From the NCBI GenBank assembly GCA_023101725.1, contig JALJCO010001026.1, positions 217,001 through 281,000 of the forward strand: a stretch of 64,000 bases of DNA, written 5' to 3'. This DNA is from Atherinomorus stipes (lineage: Eukaryota > Chordata > Actinopteri > Atheriniformes > Atherinidae). This document shows positions 53,161 to 64,000 of this stretch, one piece after another. The position numbers and the translations under genes are program-made. Under the pieces are notes generated by a model. The model was not told where the DNA came from, made no database searches, and worked only from the letters and a program-made list of their open reading frames with translations. How positions within the stretch are numbered: the first letter of the stretch is position 1; each line of letters begins with the position of its first letter.

Positions 53161-54347
53161 TAGAGATGTCCCCACCAGGGATTTTTGCCCCCGATTCCGA
53201 GTCCGAGTCATTAGATTTTGAGGATCGGCCGATACCGAGTCCAGATCCGATACTTCTATAATAAAATAAAAATTTAACAGAAAAAGACAGATCCAGTGTT
53301 TCCCTACAGCATGCTGTAGCCATGGTGACACAGCAGGTCGGTGAGGGGGGTCATCAACACACTAGCCTGATCTGATTCGGAATCCTATTTCATTTAAATC
53401 ATAGGTGGAATTGGGGAGTCAGATGCTGTCACATTTGTTATATTTTTTCCTTTTATGTATTCTTATTTTACTTTATTATGACACCTCCTCTAATCAATTA
53501 CATTCTTTTAATCACATTTTTAAAACAAGATACAGTATTTAGCATACATTTTTATATCAACTAACAGCAAATTAATGAGGAATTGATCATTTATGAATGT
53601 CTGTGGAAATCACAAAGGAAATTATTTGGTTATTTCTCCGTTTCTCTGAATCATGAGAACGTTTGATTCTTTATCTGTTGGACAGCAAAAAAAAGCAACA
53701 CTGTAGATTTTAAATAAACTGTGAAATAATGTAATGTGTGCTTTGATTTTACCCAGTTATGTAACGGCAAACACAGTTTAACCAGCATCTTTTCTTTTTT
53801 TTTGTCACTCCGCCGCGGGTCACGTCACACAGCAGCCCTGTTAAACTGGTGCACGTGCTGTACCAGTAACGTTAAACCAGCACACATGGGTTGCGTCGCC
53901 AAATATGAACATTGTGTTACACATTATTATGAGTTTGTTGTATCCTTTGACAAATGGATCAAACTTTCTGAACACGGCTGAGTTCAGCGCTACAGCCGCC
54001 TTCACTTTACCGTCTGCTGCGTGCGTACATTTAACCCTGTACTGCCCGGTGATGCAGCATCATACAGCTCTGAGCTGCATGCAGCTCATATGATGCAGAA
54101 TCAAACCAACCGCTGCTCATAAAACCTGTAACTGACAGGAGAATCACGCAGAGGAAAAAGAGGTGCTGCAGTCGGGCGCATCCCCGACAAAGAGAGGGGC
54201 AACGCCAGCCAGCCCGCTGCTGCCGTGTCAATGTAAGGGAAACATTCATCCATACCTGATGGGGATGTAACAGCCGATTCCGATCGAGTCTGAAACCACG
54301 TAATCGGGCCCGATTTCCGATCACGTGATCGGATCGGGACATCCCTA
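53161..54347. mobile_element. TAGAGATG hAT family, copy 3 (complete, 1.19 kb)
   Basis: Starts TAGAGATGTCCCCACCAGG at 53161 and ends GATCGGGACATCCCTA at 54347. Flanks are the same octamer aacaggac on both sides (53153-53160 and 54348-54355), a perfect 8-bp duplication. The related repeat at 16071-16078 has a single aacaggac, so it is the empty site. Copies 1 and 2 share most of the length. No transposase. Confidence 0.95.
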
Positions 54348-54400
54348 AACAGGACAACCTTCAGTAATTATTTCACCTACACCTAAATTGATATGGATGA
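54348..54400. mobile_element. Inverted-repeat element family of 15440-16375, right part
   Basis: Resumes with aacaggac, then 'cagtaattatttcacctaca', matching 16071-16112. The rest of the family member is replaced by the next repeat. Confidence 0.65.
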
Positions 54401-54406
54401 CATTAA

Positions 54407-54480
54407 AGTTATACCGTGGAGCATTTGGCCACTATGAGCACGAAACCTGTAACTTCACACAGGCGCCACAACTGTCTCAA
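54407..54480. mobile_element. Terminus fragment of the 45011-46138 family
   Basis: 'ttaaagttataccgtggagc' followed by 'tggccactatgagcacgaaac' and 'ggcgccacaac' matches, with changes, the reverse of the right end near 46080-46138. The other end is not found. Confidence 0.55.
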
Positions 54481-54747
54481 AATCAAACAGTCTCAGTCTG
54501 TGTTTTGGTAAGTGTTGCAGACCACTTTGAAAAGCTGATTTTTAAGTCATCAAGCCATTAATCAAAGTGCTCCAGGTTACATGATCGAATGAGAGACGGG
54601 CGCTCCTGAGAAGTTACAATGCCTGGTGTTTGAGAATGACAGCCGCCTCAGAGCAACGACATGCCTCAAGTGCTCTATATTAACCACAGAAACATGCAAA
54701 AAAGTAGGAAATCAGGAAGGGGGCAAAAACTTTTTTACACAACTGAA

Positions 54748-54798
<51 letters not shown>

Positions 54799-56835
54799 TA
54801 TACATATAGATAAATATATGTGTATGTGGTGATTCTTTTTGTACTAACATGTTAAACTAACAGTACTAACAGGTTTTAAATGTGATGTGTGGTCTGGAGT
54901 TTCTGGGAATGTCTGATCTCTGCAGAAAGCCAGCAGATGGCAGTCAAACATCACAGTGAGATCTTCTGCAGAGAAGACGCTGCATTGGCGTCAGCCAACC
55001 TAACTTCATGTCCTGGTTTAGGGTTTCGTACTGAGAGGTGGCCCCTTCCCTCTGCTGTTCCGACCACATTGTACCGGTGTGTATGAGCATGTGGACATAT
55101 TTCACCAGTCAGTGAGCTGGAGAAGTGGAACATGGTCAGTTTGGTTTGGTTGGAGTCGACATGAAGATCTCTTCCTCATCATCACAACCTGAGACACGTT
55201 TGAGGAGCCTTCACAGTTTCAGGACATCCTGCTACATCATTGCAACTACAAAGCTTGTCTTATAATCATCATTTCTTTCTTTTTATCAGTCTATACCAGC
55301 ATTTTTCTAACTTTTTCCAGCGTTACACCACCGTGGAATGATTTCAGTCCAGGGTTGCTGATCAGCGTTTTAGTTTAGGGGCCACTTCACTTTCTCCAGC
55401 AAAATGACAGCATGAAATCCTATAAATGATGAAAACTCATAATTTCTCCCTTTTATAGTACAAACAAGTACAAGTATATGATCAGGAATTACTGTCCTCT
55501 TAGAAAGCTGTACGGATAATCTGACATTTACTTCACATAAACACTGTTTCAGCATCATTTTGTCTCAGTTATACTTTTACATCATTTTTCAAGTTTCCAT
55601 ATTCTATTTATATTCATTTTATTTATGTTTATACTATCTATAAAAATTAGGAATTTTATCTGCTTAACCTGTCTATTTTTTTTAAACGTATTTCAACATA
55701 CATAATACACAATCATTTATTAAATAAATAAATTCATTAAATATTGTAATTTCTATTTTTAAAATAGGATTGATTAATTTGACATATTTTCAAGTAAATC
55801 TTATTAAATATACATTATTTAACATTACATTTGTCATTTATATTATCCATCAAAACAGACAGCGGGGAAAAAAGTACACGTCAACATTTTTCTCAGAAAA
55901 TACAGTATATTTCTAGTAAAGCTATCGGTCTCTGCCAGTCACGTGACATTTGTTGCTAAGACGCCATTTTAGGCGGAAAAGTCAGTGGTCCCATTTATCA
56001 AACAAGCGTGGAAATTAGCGCACAGCTGATCATAAAAATGATCTTATGATTGTATCCACGTGCGATTTACAAATGTTTGTCTGACCAAACAATAGAATCT
56101 ATGTCAGAAATCCCTCCTCATCCAGCTGTTTCTACCCTGAAGCAGAAGCAGCGCAGACAGGTGGAGGCCGATCCAAGCCTGACCCGGACTGTCGGATCTG
56201 AGCCTGACCCGGACTGTGGGATCTGAGCCTGACCCGCAAAGGGACAGAAGAAGCAATAACTTTCATTAGCTAAGCTAAGAAACAGTCTGCTGACTGAGCA
56301 CTTATAGGCGACAACCTTAGGGTATAGATTACTTAATAGAAACGACGGATCGCCTCCCGTCTCCTCCGTGTCTCCAGTGGGAGCTGCAGGTGTCATACCA
56401 GCCAGCAGATCTTTACAGCAGAGTGTTATAACTTCTGATGAAGGCGACAACTGATCACCAAAAATGTCAAGATAAATCAAACCTAATATCTCACTGTTGA
56501 TGTCTGATAAAGAAAGAAAACAGGCTGCTTGTAAGAAGACGGACAGTCAGGCTGCAGAAAGGCGCAGGTGCATCGGACCAGCGGGAAACGCTGCTTTAGA
56601 CTCAGAGAAAGTTTGCCACACAACCCTGACCTGTGTGGATCTGTACAGCATCGCTGGCAGCTGATCAAGAACAGAAATACTACAGTAGTTTATGAACATT
56701 ATGCGCAGCCAGAAGAGCGACAACTTCATTGTCAAATGTGCCACAGCACAGATGAAATTACAGTCCACTCAAACCCATGGTGCATAAAATATAATAAACT
56801 ATACGATAAAATATAAAAATATAGGAATCCGTTTA
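54481..56835. other. No gene recognised; AT-rich, with TA/CA array and small tandem repeat
   Basis: A TA microsatellite followed by CA lies at 54750-54801. A 25-bp unit in about 2.5 copies ('agcctgacccggactg') lies at 56175-56236. Frames at 56118-56480 and 56568-56816 have no recognisable domain. Confidence 0.45.
54750..54801. repeat. (TA)n(CA)n microsatellite
   Basis: About 18 TA units, then CA units. Confidence 0.9.
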
Positions 56836-58230
56836 AAAGGTGCATTAAAAGTCATTTTTCGTGTCTCACTTGGACTTTCAGTGACGTGTAGGACTGAATC
56901 TGAAGTGTCTCAGAGCGGTTACGACATTAACTACCAGGGGCTGTTAAAGGAGTGATGACATAGCAGTTAAAAACTAGTTTATGTTGTTGGCATTACTGCA
57001 TATGTAAATACTCCAAAGAAAAAAAATGCATTTTTTACAGCGGAGTATTGTTTTGAAACGCCAGACCTCACTTCCTCAGTAATACAGTTGGGTCCGGTGA
57101 TGATATGGAGCTTTACCCGGAGACCACGTTGACTTCATTTTGATTGGCTACACCTTATTTGGCTATGACCTTATTTGGAGAATCTAGGTCAAGCTGCGGT
57201 CGGACTTTGCTAAAGGCTAACTGCTAGCAACATGGGCACTTCAGACAGTGAGCTACGTTTATCAGACAAGACAGCATTTAGAAAATAAATAAACTTACAG
57301 GTAATGACAAGGTTGTGGCCCCCTCCCTCAGTGTTGCTGCAGAAGTTTGCTTTTAAATCCATTTGTTTGAAAACCCAGACCTGACTGCACAGAAGTTACT
57401 AGTAGCTCCATACACGCAGCTGAATCAGACAGGGAGGGGAGGGGGGAGCGGACGGTGCATAAACCGTTAGGAGAGAGGGGGCGCTGTTTACTTGATAGTG
57501 TGCTATTATTGGAGCAATTAAATTACGTAGAATGATGGAACTACGTAGAATGATGGAACTACGTAGAATGATAGAACTACGTAGAATGATAGAACTACGT
57601 AGAATGATAGAACTACGTAGAATGATGGAACTACGTAGAATGATAGAACTACGTAGAATGATGGAACTACGTAGAATGATGGAACTACGTAGAATGATGG
57701 AACTACGTAGAATGATAGAACTACATAGAATGATAGAACTACGTAGAATGATAGAACTACGTAGAATGATGGAACTACGTAGAATGATAGAACTACGTAA
57801 AATGATAGAACTACGTAGAATGATGGAACTACGTAGAATAATAGAACTACGTAGAATGATGGAACTACGTAGAATGATGGAACTATGTAGAATGATAGAA
57901 CTACGTAGAATGATAGAACTACGTAGAATGATGGAACTACGTAGAATGATGGAACTACGTAGAATGATAGAACTACGTAGAATGATAGAATTACGTAGAA
58001 TGATAGAATTACGTAGAATGATAGAACTACGTAGAATGATGGAACTACGTAGAATGATAGCCTGCTGTCTGATTCAACTGTTTCTGAGCAGAGAGACAAA
58101 GCTGACAGACCATAAACAGGAACTTTGATTCTCACTCTGGACATTCACATGGCCTCATCAGTGCACAACAGATCATATTATACACCCAAAACCCCAGAAA
58201 AGTGAAATTTGATGTCATGGCACCTTTAAT
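56836..58230. mobile_element. Possible MITE enclosing the 18-bp minisatellite
   Basis: The left side reads 'aaaaggtgcattaaaagtc' and the right side inverts to 'taaaggtgccatgacatc'. These are partly inverted ends, typical of a fish MITE with AAAGGTGCC termini. The inside consists of unclassified DNA and the tandem array at 57525-58058. The match is weak. Confidence 0.35.
57525..58058. repeat. 18-bp minisatellite, about 30 units
   Basis: Unit ggaactacgtagaatgat with g/a variation at the first position. Because 18 is a multiple of 3, it gives open frames on both strands: a MELRRM repeat on the plus strand and an SFYVVL repeat on the minus strand (about 200 residues each). These are not credible genes. 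The unit contains the palindrome tacgta. Confidence 0.95.
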
Positions 58231-58309
58231 AGAAATTTAGATGATGTCACTTCTAAGTCCACTGAATTGACCAATCGCTGAATGGAAGCCTTTATTGACG
58301 GCCCGCCCT

Positions 58310-58830
58310 AATGTTGCGTTCCATTTACCTCGCAACTGGGAAGTATAAGGAACTGGGGGGGTGATGTCACACCCGACCAACTTGGTCGGAAATCCTAGCA
58401 AATCAACATATTTGCTAAGGCTATTGTTATTAGCCATTGTTAGCACAGCAGGCGTTGTAGTTCACATATACCACATGAAAAATCTGTATTACACCACAGC
58501 AGCCTCTCCCCTACATCTATATAAACCAATACTACATGTATGACTGATTTAATGAAACAAAAAATAGTCAGAAGTGCTAATAAATATATGGTAACAGAAG
58601 CTTCTACAACTGCTAACTCAACTTCTAAAACTGGGCTGGGCCATCTTTAAATCTGAACTTGGAGGTGGCGGGATTGTCCGACTCTCCGAGTGGGAAATCC
58701 CACCTGGAGGGGCCATTCCAGTTGAAACTTCCTACTTGTTCAAATGTTAATCATATTGATATCATATTGTTGATCATATCATCACTGGACCCAACTTGTT
58801 CAAATTCAAATGGAACGCTGCATAAATCAT
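58310..58830. mobile_element. Inverted-repeat element with GCGTTCCATTT-type ends
   Basis: The left end 'gcgttccatttacctcgc' and 'aactgggaag' is answered at the right by 'cttcctacttgttcaaatg' and 'caaatggaacgc'. The middle contains 'gggaaatcccacctgg' and similar GC-rich words. No protein. Confidence 0.5.
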
Positions 58831-58887
58831 CAGTGTTATCCCAGAATTACACAACCAAAATATGGCATTAAAAACTGGTCGGCACAT

Positions 58888-59112
58888 AAAAGGAGGGGGG
58901 GGGGGGGGCCTGGGGGGGGGAGGGGGGCCTGGGCGGGGGGGGCCGGGGGGGCCCCGCCACGACCCTAGGGGAAAAACGTGGGCCCCGAGGAAGGGCCTAA
59001 CCCCCCCCAACCCCCCCGGCCCCCAGAAGCCCCGCTCTCGGTCCCAGGAAGGAGGGGGAAAGGAGAGGCCAATTCCCCTAGGCAAAAAAAATAAAAAAAA
59101 AAAAAAAAAAAA
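58888..59112. repeat. G/C and A homopolymer block of doubtful reality
   Basis: Long g-runs, c-runs, then A-runs (to 59112), with odd mixtures such as 'ggggggggcctgggggg'. It produces glycine/proline-rich translations on both strands. The texture suggests an unreliable consensus rather than biology. Confidence 0.6.
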
Positions 59113-59925
59113 GGCTCCTGAAAAACCTACTGTGAATAAAAAAAACATCTCTCAGTGTCACTGAAAAGTTCTTATGAGGAAGTTTTTCAGACGTGATGAT
59201 GACATCACCAAAAGGGACTAAAAACAATTTTTGGCATTTGCACAGCGGGGGGGCAGACACGTTTCTCCTTCTTAATTATGATGTTTAGGCTCATTTGAGC
59301 ATTAACTTCGGAAGATCGTGAAGTTTAACTGTCACATATAGAACTATATAAAAATCCAGACATGGGTCCAGAAGAGTTATTTCTGGACAACATGTGCTGT
59401 ATGTTCATGCATCGTGGTGCGTTCCAGCTGTCTTGGGATTCTGAGCAGACGCGACTTTGTGACGTCATCACCAGGTATTTAGTGTTCCAGTTGCACCAAC
59501 TCGGGGAAAAAAAAAATATAAATCTCCAAAACAGCCTATTTGTGAGCTAGAAATGAACAAATTTCTAGCTTGAAAAATAACACAGACGTTATAACAATGT
59601 TACCATGACAACAACAGCCAATTACAGTATGTATGTTTGATAAACAACACATACTGACGCTGTGTTTGAAAGAGAAAAATACCACCGTGAGACCATAAAA
59701 TCCAATAACAACAGCTTGGTGTTGTTCACACCTGAAACTTATGAACAGAAAATATCTGATATACAAGTTTAATCAACACAACAATGGTACTTGACGCAGC
59801 CATCTTTAAATCTACAATCTCGGGGTACTCTGCAAATTACGAGCTCATGACATAATTTCCTCGTAAATTTAACTCAGAAAATCGAGTTCCGAGACAAATG
59901 GGATGAACTATCGTGCCTGCAGCAC
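59113..59925. other. No gene recognised; possible MITE pieces
   Basis: 'ggtgcgttccagctgtcttg' near 59416 and 'ccgagacaaatgggatg' near 59889 look like the two sides of one short repeat, without a clear terminus. Confidence 0.4.
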
Positions 59926-59929
59926 ACCA

Positions 59930-60640
59930 GAGTTTTCTGCTGAGTTAAAAGTCACCAAGGCTGTTTGCTCAGCAGAGAGCCGCCGTGTGCGTCTGACTTT
60001 TGGTGAGTTTTCTGCCTCACGAGGTCTTGAGGTGAAAATCACACACATTTGATATTTTTTGCCTCGTGAGGCGAAAAACTCACTGTGTGCGCTCAACTTG
60101 ATCTCTGCTGAGGGCAGAAGATCTAGCGACCAATCAAAATGCATCCACAGATCACATGATTTCAAGATGGCAGTTCGCAGCGACGTAGTCCGTTACATTT
60201 TCGAGGATAAATTGATGGAAATGTATCCAGACAAGACCTGCTGATATGATGTTTCATCGGACTTCAGAAGCATCCATCCAAATATCGTCTCTGTCTCAGT
60301 TTCATTCATTTTTCTTACATGACTTCTTCTTCTTTCCAGTTTAATGGCGGTTGGCAAATGAAGGTGCATTACTGCCACCAACTGGTGTGATTATACTATA
60401 GTACAGTATGTTGCATACGATTTACTTAATAAAAAGACAAAATAAATAAAAAAAATTGAATACAATAACACAATTCAGTCTCTAACAAAAAGATCCTCAA
60501 AACTTTTCTGCCTTCAGTCTTTGGATCTTTTGGCAAAATATCACTCAAATCTTTTAATGTGATGACAGATGGCTGCCATTTTGAAATCATGTAATCTGCG
60601 GATGTGTGTTTGATTGGTCGCTTTCTCTCATGTGCAGCAT
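59930..60640. mobile_element. Short inverted-repeat element, possibly Harbinger-type
   Basis: Around 60125-60176 'gcgaccaatcaaaatgcat' and 'catgatttcaagatggcag' recur in reverse at about 60566-60625 ('atggctgccattttgaaatc', 'gtttgattggtcgctt'). The inner part also has a small hairpin near 60002-60075 on 'cctcacgaggt' and 'cctcgtgaggcgaaaa'. A short frame at 60166-60243 starts MAVRSDVVRYIFEDKLMEMY and stops. Its charge pattern could be an N-terminal part of a small DNA-binding protein, but I cannot name it. Confidence 0.4.
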
Positions 60641-61095
60641 GCATTGGTATCGACTGGACACCAGTTATTTATGTTGTTTCCAGCATCTGTAACACACGGC
60701 CATGACTTGGTCGTGTCCACGATTTAATGATGTGTGGCCGCGGGATAACATCTTCGGCCGCGCTTTAGTGACGTCAGTTATTTTTATTCTTACTGATGTT
60801 ATCAGATGTTGTGAGAAACTACAATAGAAATGCAGTTGGTGTTCTTTTTCCTGTAACCAGATATAAAGCATTGTATTGCCTTTAATCCCAGCATGAAAGT
60901 TTAGCTGTGCGTGGTTACTGGTGAGATTACATCCCTTATTTAACCCAGATCATAAATTATAGCCGCTCTGTCCAACAATACGTTTGATCAGCTGTTTGTC
61001 ATCAAAGCCAAAACGTCCTTCAGCTCCCGGAACATCCAAACATGTCTCTCTGGCCTCAATGATGCCCTCTAATGGAAACTCCTCCCACTTAGACT
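60641..61095. other. No gene recognised
   Basis: Unclassified. No exon seen. Confidence 0.45.
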
Positions 61096-61099
61096 CCTC

Positions 61100-61300
61100 T
61101 GGAGGTGTCTTAGGTCGTTTTCACACAGGACCCTTTTAGGTGGAGCTAACCGGGTTTTGGTACCAAACACGGCGCAACTTGGTCTGTATGAACACGCCCT
61201 GAAATGCAGCGCGAGTGATGTGTGAACGCACAGCAACTTTAGCTCGACCTCAATTCCAGGTACTCCGCCTTTTTTAACCAAACAGGTATCCGTAGGCAGC
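61100..61300. mobile_element. MITE-like fragment ('gtcgttttcacacagg')
   Basis: Begins 'gtcgttttcacacaggaccc' and contains 'tgaacacgccctgaaatg'. Comparable heads open several fish MITEs. The other end is uncertain. Confidence 0.35.
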
Positions 61301-62580
61301 TGTACTGTTTGGATATTCTTCTTAATGACAATTTTATATTACAAATAACAACCTAACTGTAAGGTTTAGTATCATCTTGTGTTTGCTAGCTACTGATGTA
61401 TTTCTAATGTTAAGATCAACGGGGCGTTCACAAACACTGGACAAATTACCATCAAGGGCTAGCAGGCTAAGCGTTAATGCTCATGTTTACAACTCACCGC
61501 TACCTGCTGTTCACCGATAATATCTGCGTATGGTGGGACTTTGCAGTTCAACAGAATCAATCTGCGTCTTGCTCTGGTTTGTCTTGAAATCTGCCGCCTC
61601 CATTACATGACAGCATTGTTTTCCACATGCAACCGTGTCCCATCTTCAACACACAACATTCACGTGTGCTTTGTTTACAACACAACCATGCTTTACAGCT
61701 GGAACGCATACTTCCGTCTGGTTGCCATGGATACACGGCCCGGTCTGTAGAACAACTGTTGGGGACGATGTTTAAAAAGCATATGTCAAACTGAGCCGTA
61801 TTAGTTGAAAAGCGAAACACTGTGAACTCGCATTGGTGGGCATCACATCCACATTTAGCTTTGCATTAGTTATCAGGATGTTCTACACACTTTTTGGGCC
61901 ACATGTTCTTGAAGACAGATGTTCTCTTCCGAAGTACAGCTGAGAGGAGCAGCTCGCAACAAAAAACACAATTTGCAAAACTCTGAACTTATACGACAGT
62001 AGAACTTATTCGTTTGTAATTTCTACTTAAAGTGTTGATGAAATGAAGGAGTTTTGATGCAGATAATGTCTTATATAGAGGCTGCCCCGTCTCCGCCGTT
62101 ATACTGGATGTACACCGAAGGACGACTCAACGTAATATCTTCCAAAGAAGTCAAAGTGATGCAGAAATTTTTCCAGTGAGTAAATGCACGTATAAACTCC
62201 TAGAAATAAGGTCCAGGTTGAAGAAAAAATAGTTATCCTTTAAAGCAGTCAAAAATACAAAAAGAGTACAAAATTACAAATTACATCGTTGTGATTAATC
62301 CAATACAGATTTAAAAGAATTGGGTTTAAAGAATTACGAAAATTGTCCATAAACTCAATATTTTTCTCCAATTACGTTTCGTGACCCGCACATTCTGATC
62401 GAGTACAAACAAGAAACGATTTCACATCAGAGTACTGACTAGGCGGCATTCAATAGGGGAAGTATATGCCACAGAAGTACAGGCCAATCACAGGCGAAGC
62501 CCCGCGGGTAGTAGTGCAGCCTCCCCAACTTCCATAAGCCATTATTCTGTTCATGAAAATTCATATGAGTTTTGTTTTAT
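61301..62580. other. No gene recognised; related word to 13615-13710
   Basis: Short frames (61541-61750 plus, 61557-61820 minus) with no recognisable domain. At 62040-62110 'aaatgaaggagttttgatgc' and 'agaggctgccccgtctcc' match 13618-13690 loosely. Confidence 0.4.
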
Positions 62581-62581
62581 T

Positions 62582-62640
62582 TAGGGATGTCCCAGTACCG
62601 ATGCCAGTATCTGCACTCGCTCCAATACTGGCCTATTTTG
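62582..62640. mobile_element. hAT element left-end remnant
   Basis: 'tagggatgtcccagtaccga' is a hAT head with TAGGGATGTCCC, then 'tgccagtatctgcactcgc'. No right end is seen, and the reverse SINE follows within about 40 bases. Confidence 0.6.
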
Positions 62641-62677
62641 CTGTAATCAGAGTAATCAGTTAAGCTAACATCATATC

Positions 62678-62855
62678 TTTGGACGGTGAGAGGAAGCCAG
62701 AGTACCCGGAGAGAACCCACACATACACCGGAGAACCTGCAAACTCCACACAGGAAGGAACTGTTGGAATTGTTTGAACCCCTCCCCAGCCAGGAAGTGA
62801 ACTAATGCCCTTACTGTAAGGCTGGGGTGCTAACCACCATGCCACTGTGCAGCCC
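62678..62855 (-). mobile_element. tRNA-derived SINE-like repeat, reverse copy with head
   Basis: The minus-strand sequence opens 'gggctgcacagtggcatggt', then 'agttcacttcctggctgggg' and, downstream, 'tgtggagtttgcaggttct'. This is the same family as 35852-36130, including the tRNA-like head. The B-box is eroded (agttcacttcc). Confidence 0.75.
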
Positions 62856-63002
62856 ATCTACAAACTGTAAGTCACTAGTTGTATTTCTGCCTGAACAGGA
62901 TGTTTATTTAGCCTTTAATGTTATTTAGCTGATCTGCTTAGTCAGAAGTTTCCTCCATTCACCATGTGCCTTTTAATGCTATTAAGCTAGCTGACCTGTT
63001 AC

Positions 63003-63340
63003 ATGCCAGTTACTGCAACTGTTAGCCTTGAACACATATGCATGTTTAGTCCTAACTGGAAGGGGTTTATTTGTAATAATTAATACCTTGAATGTGTTTA
63101 TTTGCTGAACAAATGTTCCTCATGGCTTCTTTGTATTTCTGTGTTTTTAGACCACACTCACTTCCATCCACATTCACCTTAACTAGCCTGGAATTCCACC
63201 TGGAAGCCTGTCGTTTGTTGCATTACTGTGCTGTTGTGATTAAGAGTGACCAGTAAAGACAGTTAACTGTACAAGCGAGTCCTGTGTGTTCTGACTGAAA
63301 CCCCATGGTGAACATCAAACCTCCTTACAGATGCGGGCAT
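63003..63340 (+). repeat. Dispersed repeat, pair with 42880-43190
   Basis: Shares 'aataccttgaatgtgtttat', 'ttccatccacattcacctta' and 'gaccagtaaagacagttaac', and ends 'gtgaacatcaaacctcctta'. It has about 15 extra bases near its start compared with the other copy. Possibly a solo LTR. Confidence 0.65.
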
Positions 63341-63344
63341 GAAA

Positions 63345-63560
63345 AAGTTCCACCTTTTTCTGCCAGAAGTGGTGCAGTAACCGTGCACGATTACTGCACT
63401 ATCACTGGCTGAACGATTTCTCCCGCGAATACGTCATCATGTACGGTGTCCAAACTTGGCGTGTGGAAACGTCATTGTTCCGGGTGTTCATATAAACTCT
63501 GCAACTTTACTATAACTATTTTCTGTTATCTAGAGCAGATCGGCTGTCTAATGTTCGTGC
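63345..63560. other. No gene recognised
   Basis: A plus-strand frame at 63446-63655 is open but runs into the LINE tail and has no domain. Confidence 0.4.
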
Positions 63561-63734
63561 ATGCAGACTGGGTGCAGCTGTTGATCTTTGTTGGTGTTAG
63601 TGATGAAATAGCTGCTGAATCTGTCTGGTGTTTTATTATTACTGTATTTTATTGATAGATTTGACTTTTGTCTTTTAATGTGAAGCACTTTGGTCAGGTA
63701 AATTCTCTTGTTGGAAAGTGCTATATAAATAAAC

Positions 63735-63736
<2 letters not shown>
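63561..63736 (+). mobile_element. L2-type LINE/SINE 3' tail
   Basis: 'gaagcactttggtcaggt' and 'ggaaagtgctatataaataa' are the classic 3' end of fish L2-type elements. The tail grades straight into a TGAT microsatellite, as such tails usually do. Confidence 0.75.

Positions 63737-63796
<60 letters not shown>
63737..63796. repeat. (TGAT)15 microsatellite
   Basis: Fifteen perfect TGAT units forming the end of the L2-type tail. The minus strand reads as an NQSINQSI repeat. Confidence 0.95.
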
Positions 63797-64000
63797 CGGG
63801 CCAGGAATAACAGAGAGCAGCTGGTACTTCAATACAGGGTGAAAAAGTTTAGATTACATGCTCTGTGGTAAAGTGAAGGATGCTGGGAAAAACACCTCTG
63901 GATTTTCTTCCTCACTGAAACCCAGTGGATGACGTGATCACGGAGACTCTTTTGTTTTAAACTTTCATATTACCTCATGTTCTTGTCGTCGGACCTGGAT
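63797..64000. other. No gene recognised
   Basis: Short unclassified right edge of the window. Confidence 0.4.

Noticed and set aside
57518..58144. Two 200-residue open frames on opposite strands (MELRRM and SFYVVL repeats)
   Set aside because: Both come from the 18-bp tandem array. A stop-free unit of a multiple of three bases is open by default.
58774..59164. Glycine/proline-rich frames on both strands
   Set aside because: They derive from G/C homopolymer runs whose sequence is itself doubtful.

Overview
ORGANISM AND NATURE. This is nuclear DNA of a ray-finned fish, most likely a percomorph teleost. The inference rests on repeat content: many hAT-type DNA transposons and their short derivatives, a Tc1-like relic, a PIF/Harbinger (HARBI1-like) relic, L2/CR1-type LINE ends, three copies of a tRNA-derived SINE with a GGGGCAGCACGGTGG-type head, long CA/TA/GT microsatellites and TA-rich spacers. 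I see no bacterial-style operon, rRNA, CRISPR array or intact host gene. Nearly all open frames are short, and the long ones are translations of tandem repeats. The window reads as a gene desert, or the inside of a very large intron, built from nested transposable elements. LAYOUT. 1-10 kb: Tc1 relic (3545-4260), hAT with BED-finger relic (4566-5479) inside another short repeat, a CAGGG-ended element filled with an 11-bp minisatellite (5996-7437), and a second BED-finger hAT (8201-9150). 10-20 kb: a CAGGG-ended element with 6-bp target duplication (13151-13945), a hAT-in-hAT-plus-SINE nest (14195-15300), a TIR repeat (15440-16375), hAT domain relics, and copy 1 of a TAGAGATG hAT family (19009-19932). 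20-32 kb: a 2.3-kb inverted repeat around a LINE end, a repeat containing an 18-bp hairpin, a 1.6-kb hAT with perfect 8-bp target duplication (28669-30271), and copy 2 of the TAGAGATG family (30553-31714). 32-40 kb: a 900-bp fold-back element (32731-33630), a LINE broken by a hAT derivative that holds a further one (34250-35665), a SINE, a GC-rich MITE, and a Harbinger element inside a hAT transposase relic (36901-39060). 40-52 kb: a 25-bp minisatellite, a suspect A-rich block, a perfect-TIR TA-flanked element (45011-46138), a TGGA array, a 547-bp hAT MITE (49055-49601) and an interstitial telomere-like array (51301-51457). 52-64 kb: copy 3 of the TAGAGATG family (53161-54347), an 18-bp minisatellite (57525-58058), a suspect G/C homopolymer block (58888-59112), and SINE and LINE tails. 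HOW THE PARTS RELATE. The window records successive insertions. Two insertions are confirmed by an uninterrupted relative elsewhere in the same window: 53161-54347 against the empty site at 16071-16078, and 28669-30271 against the empty site at 26703-26710. No new biological system is evident. The strongest observations are the nesting order, the target-site duplications, the tandem arrays, three short coding-looking islands of unknown origin and two probable assembly artefacts.
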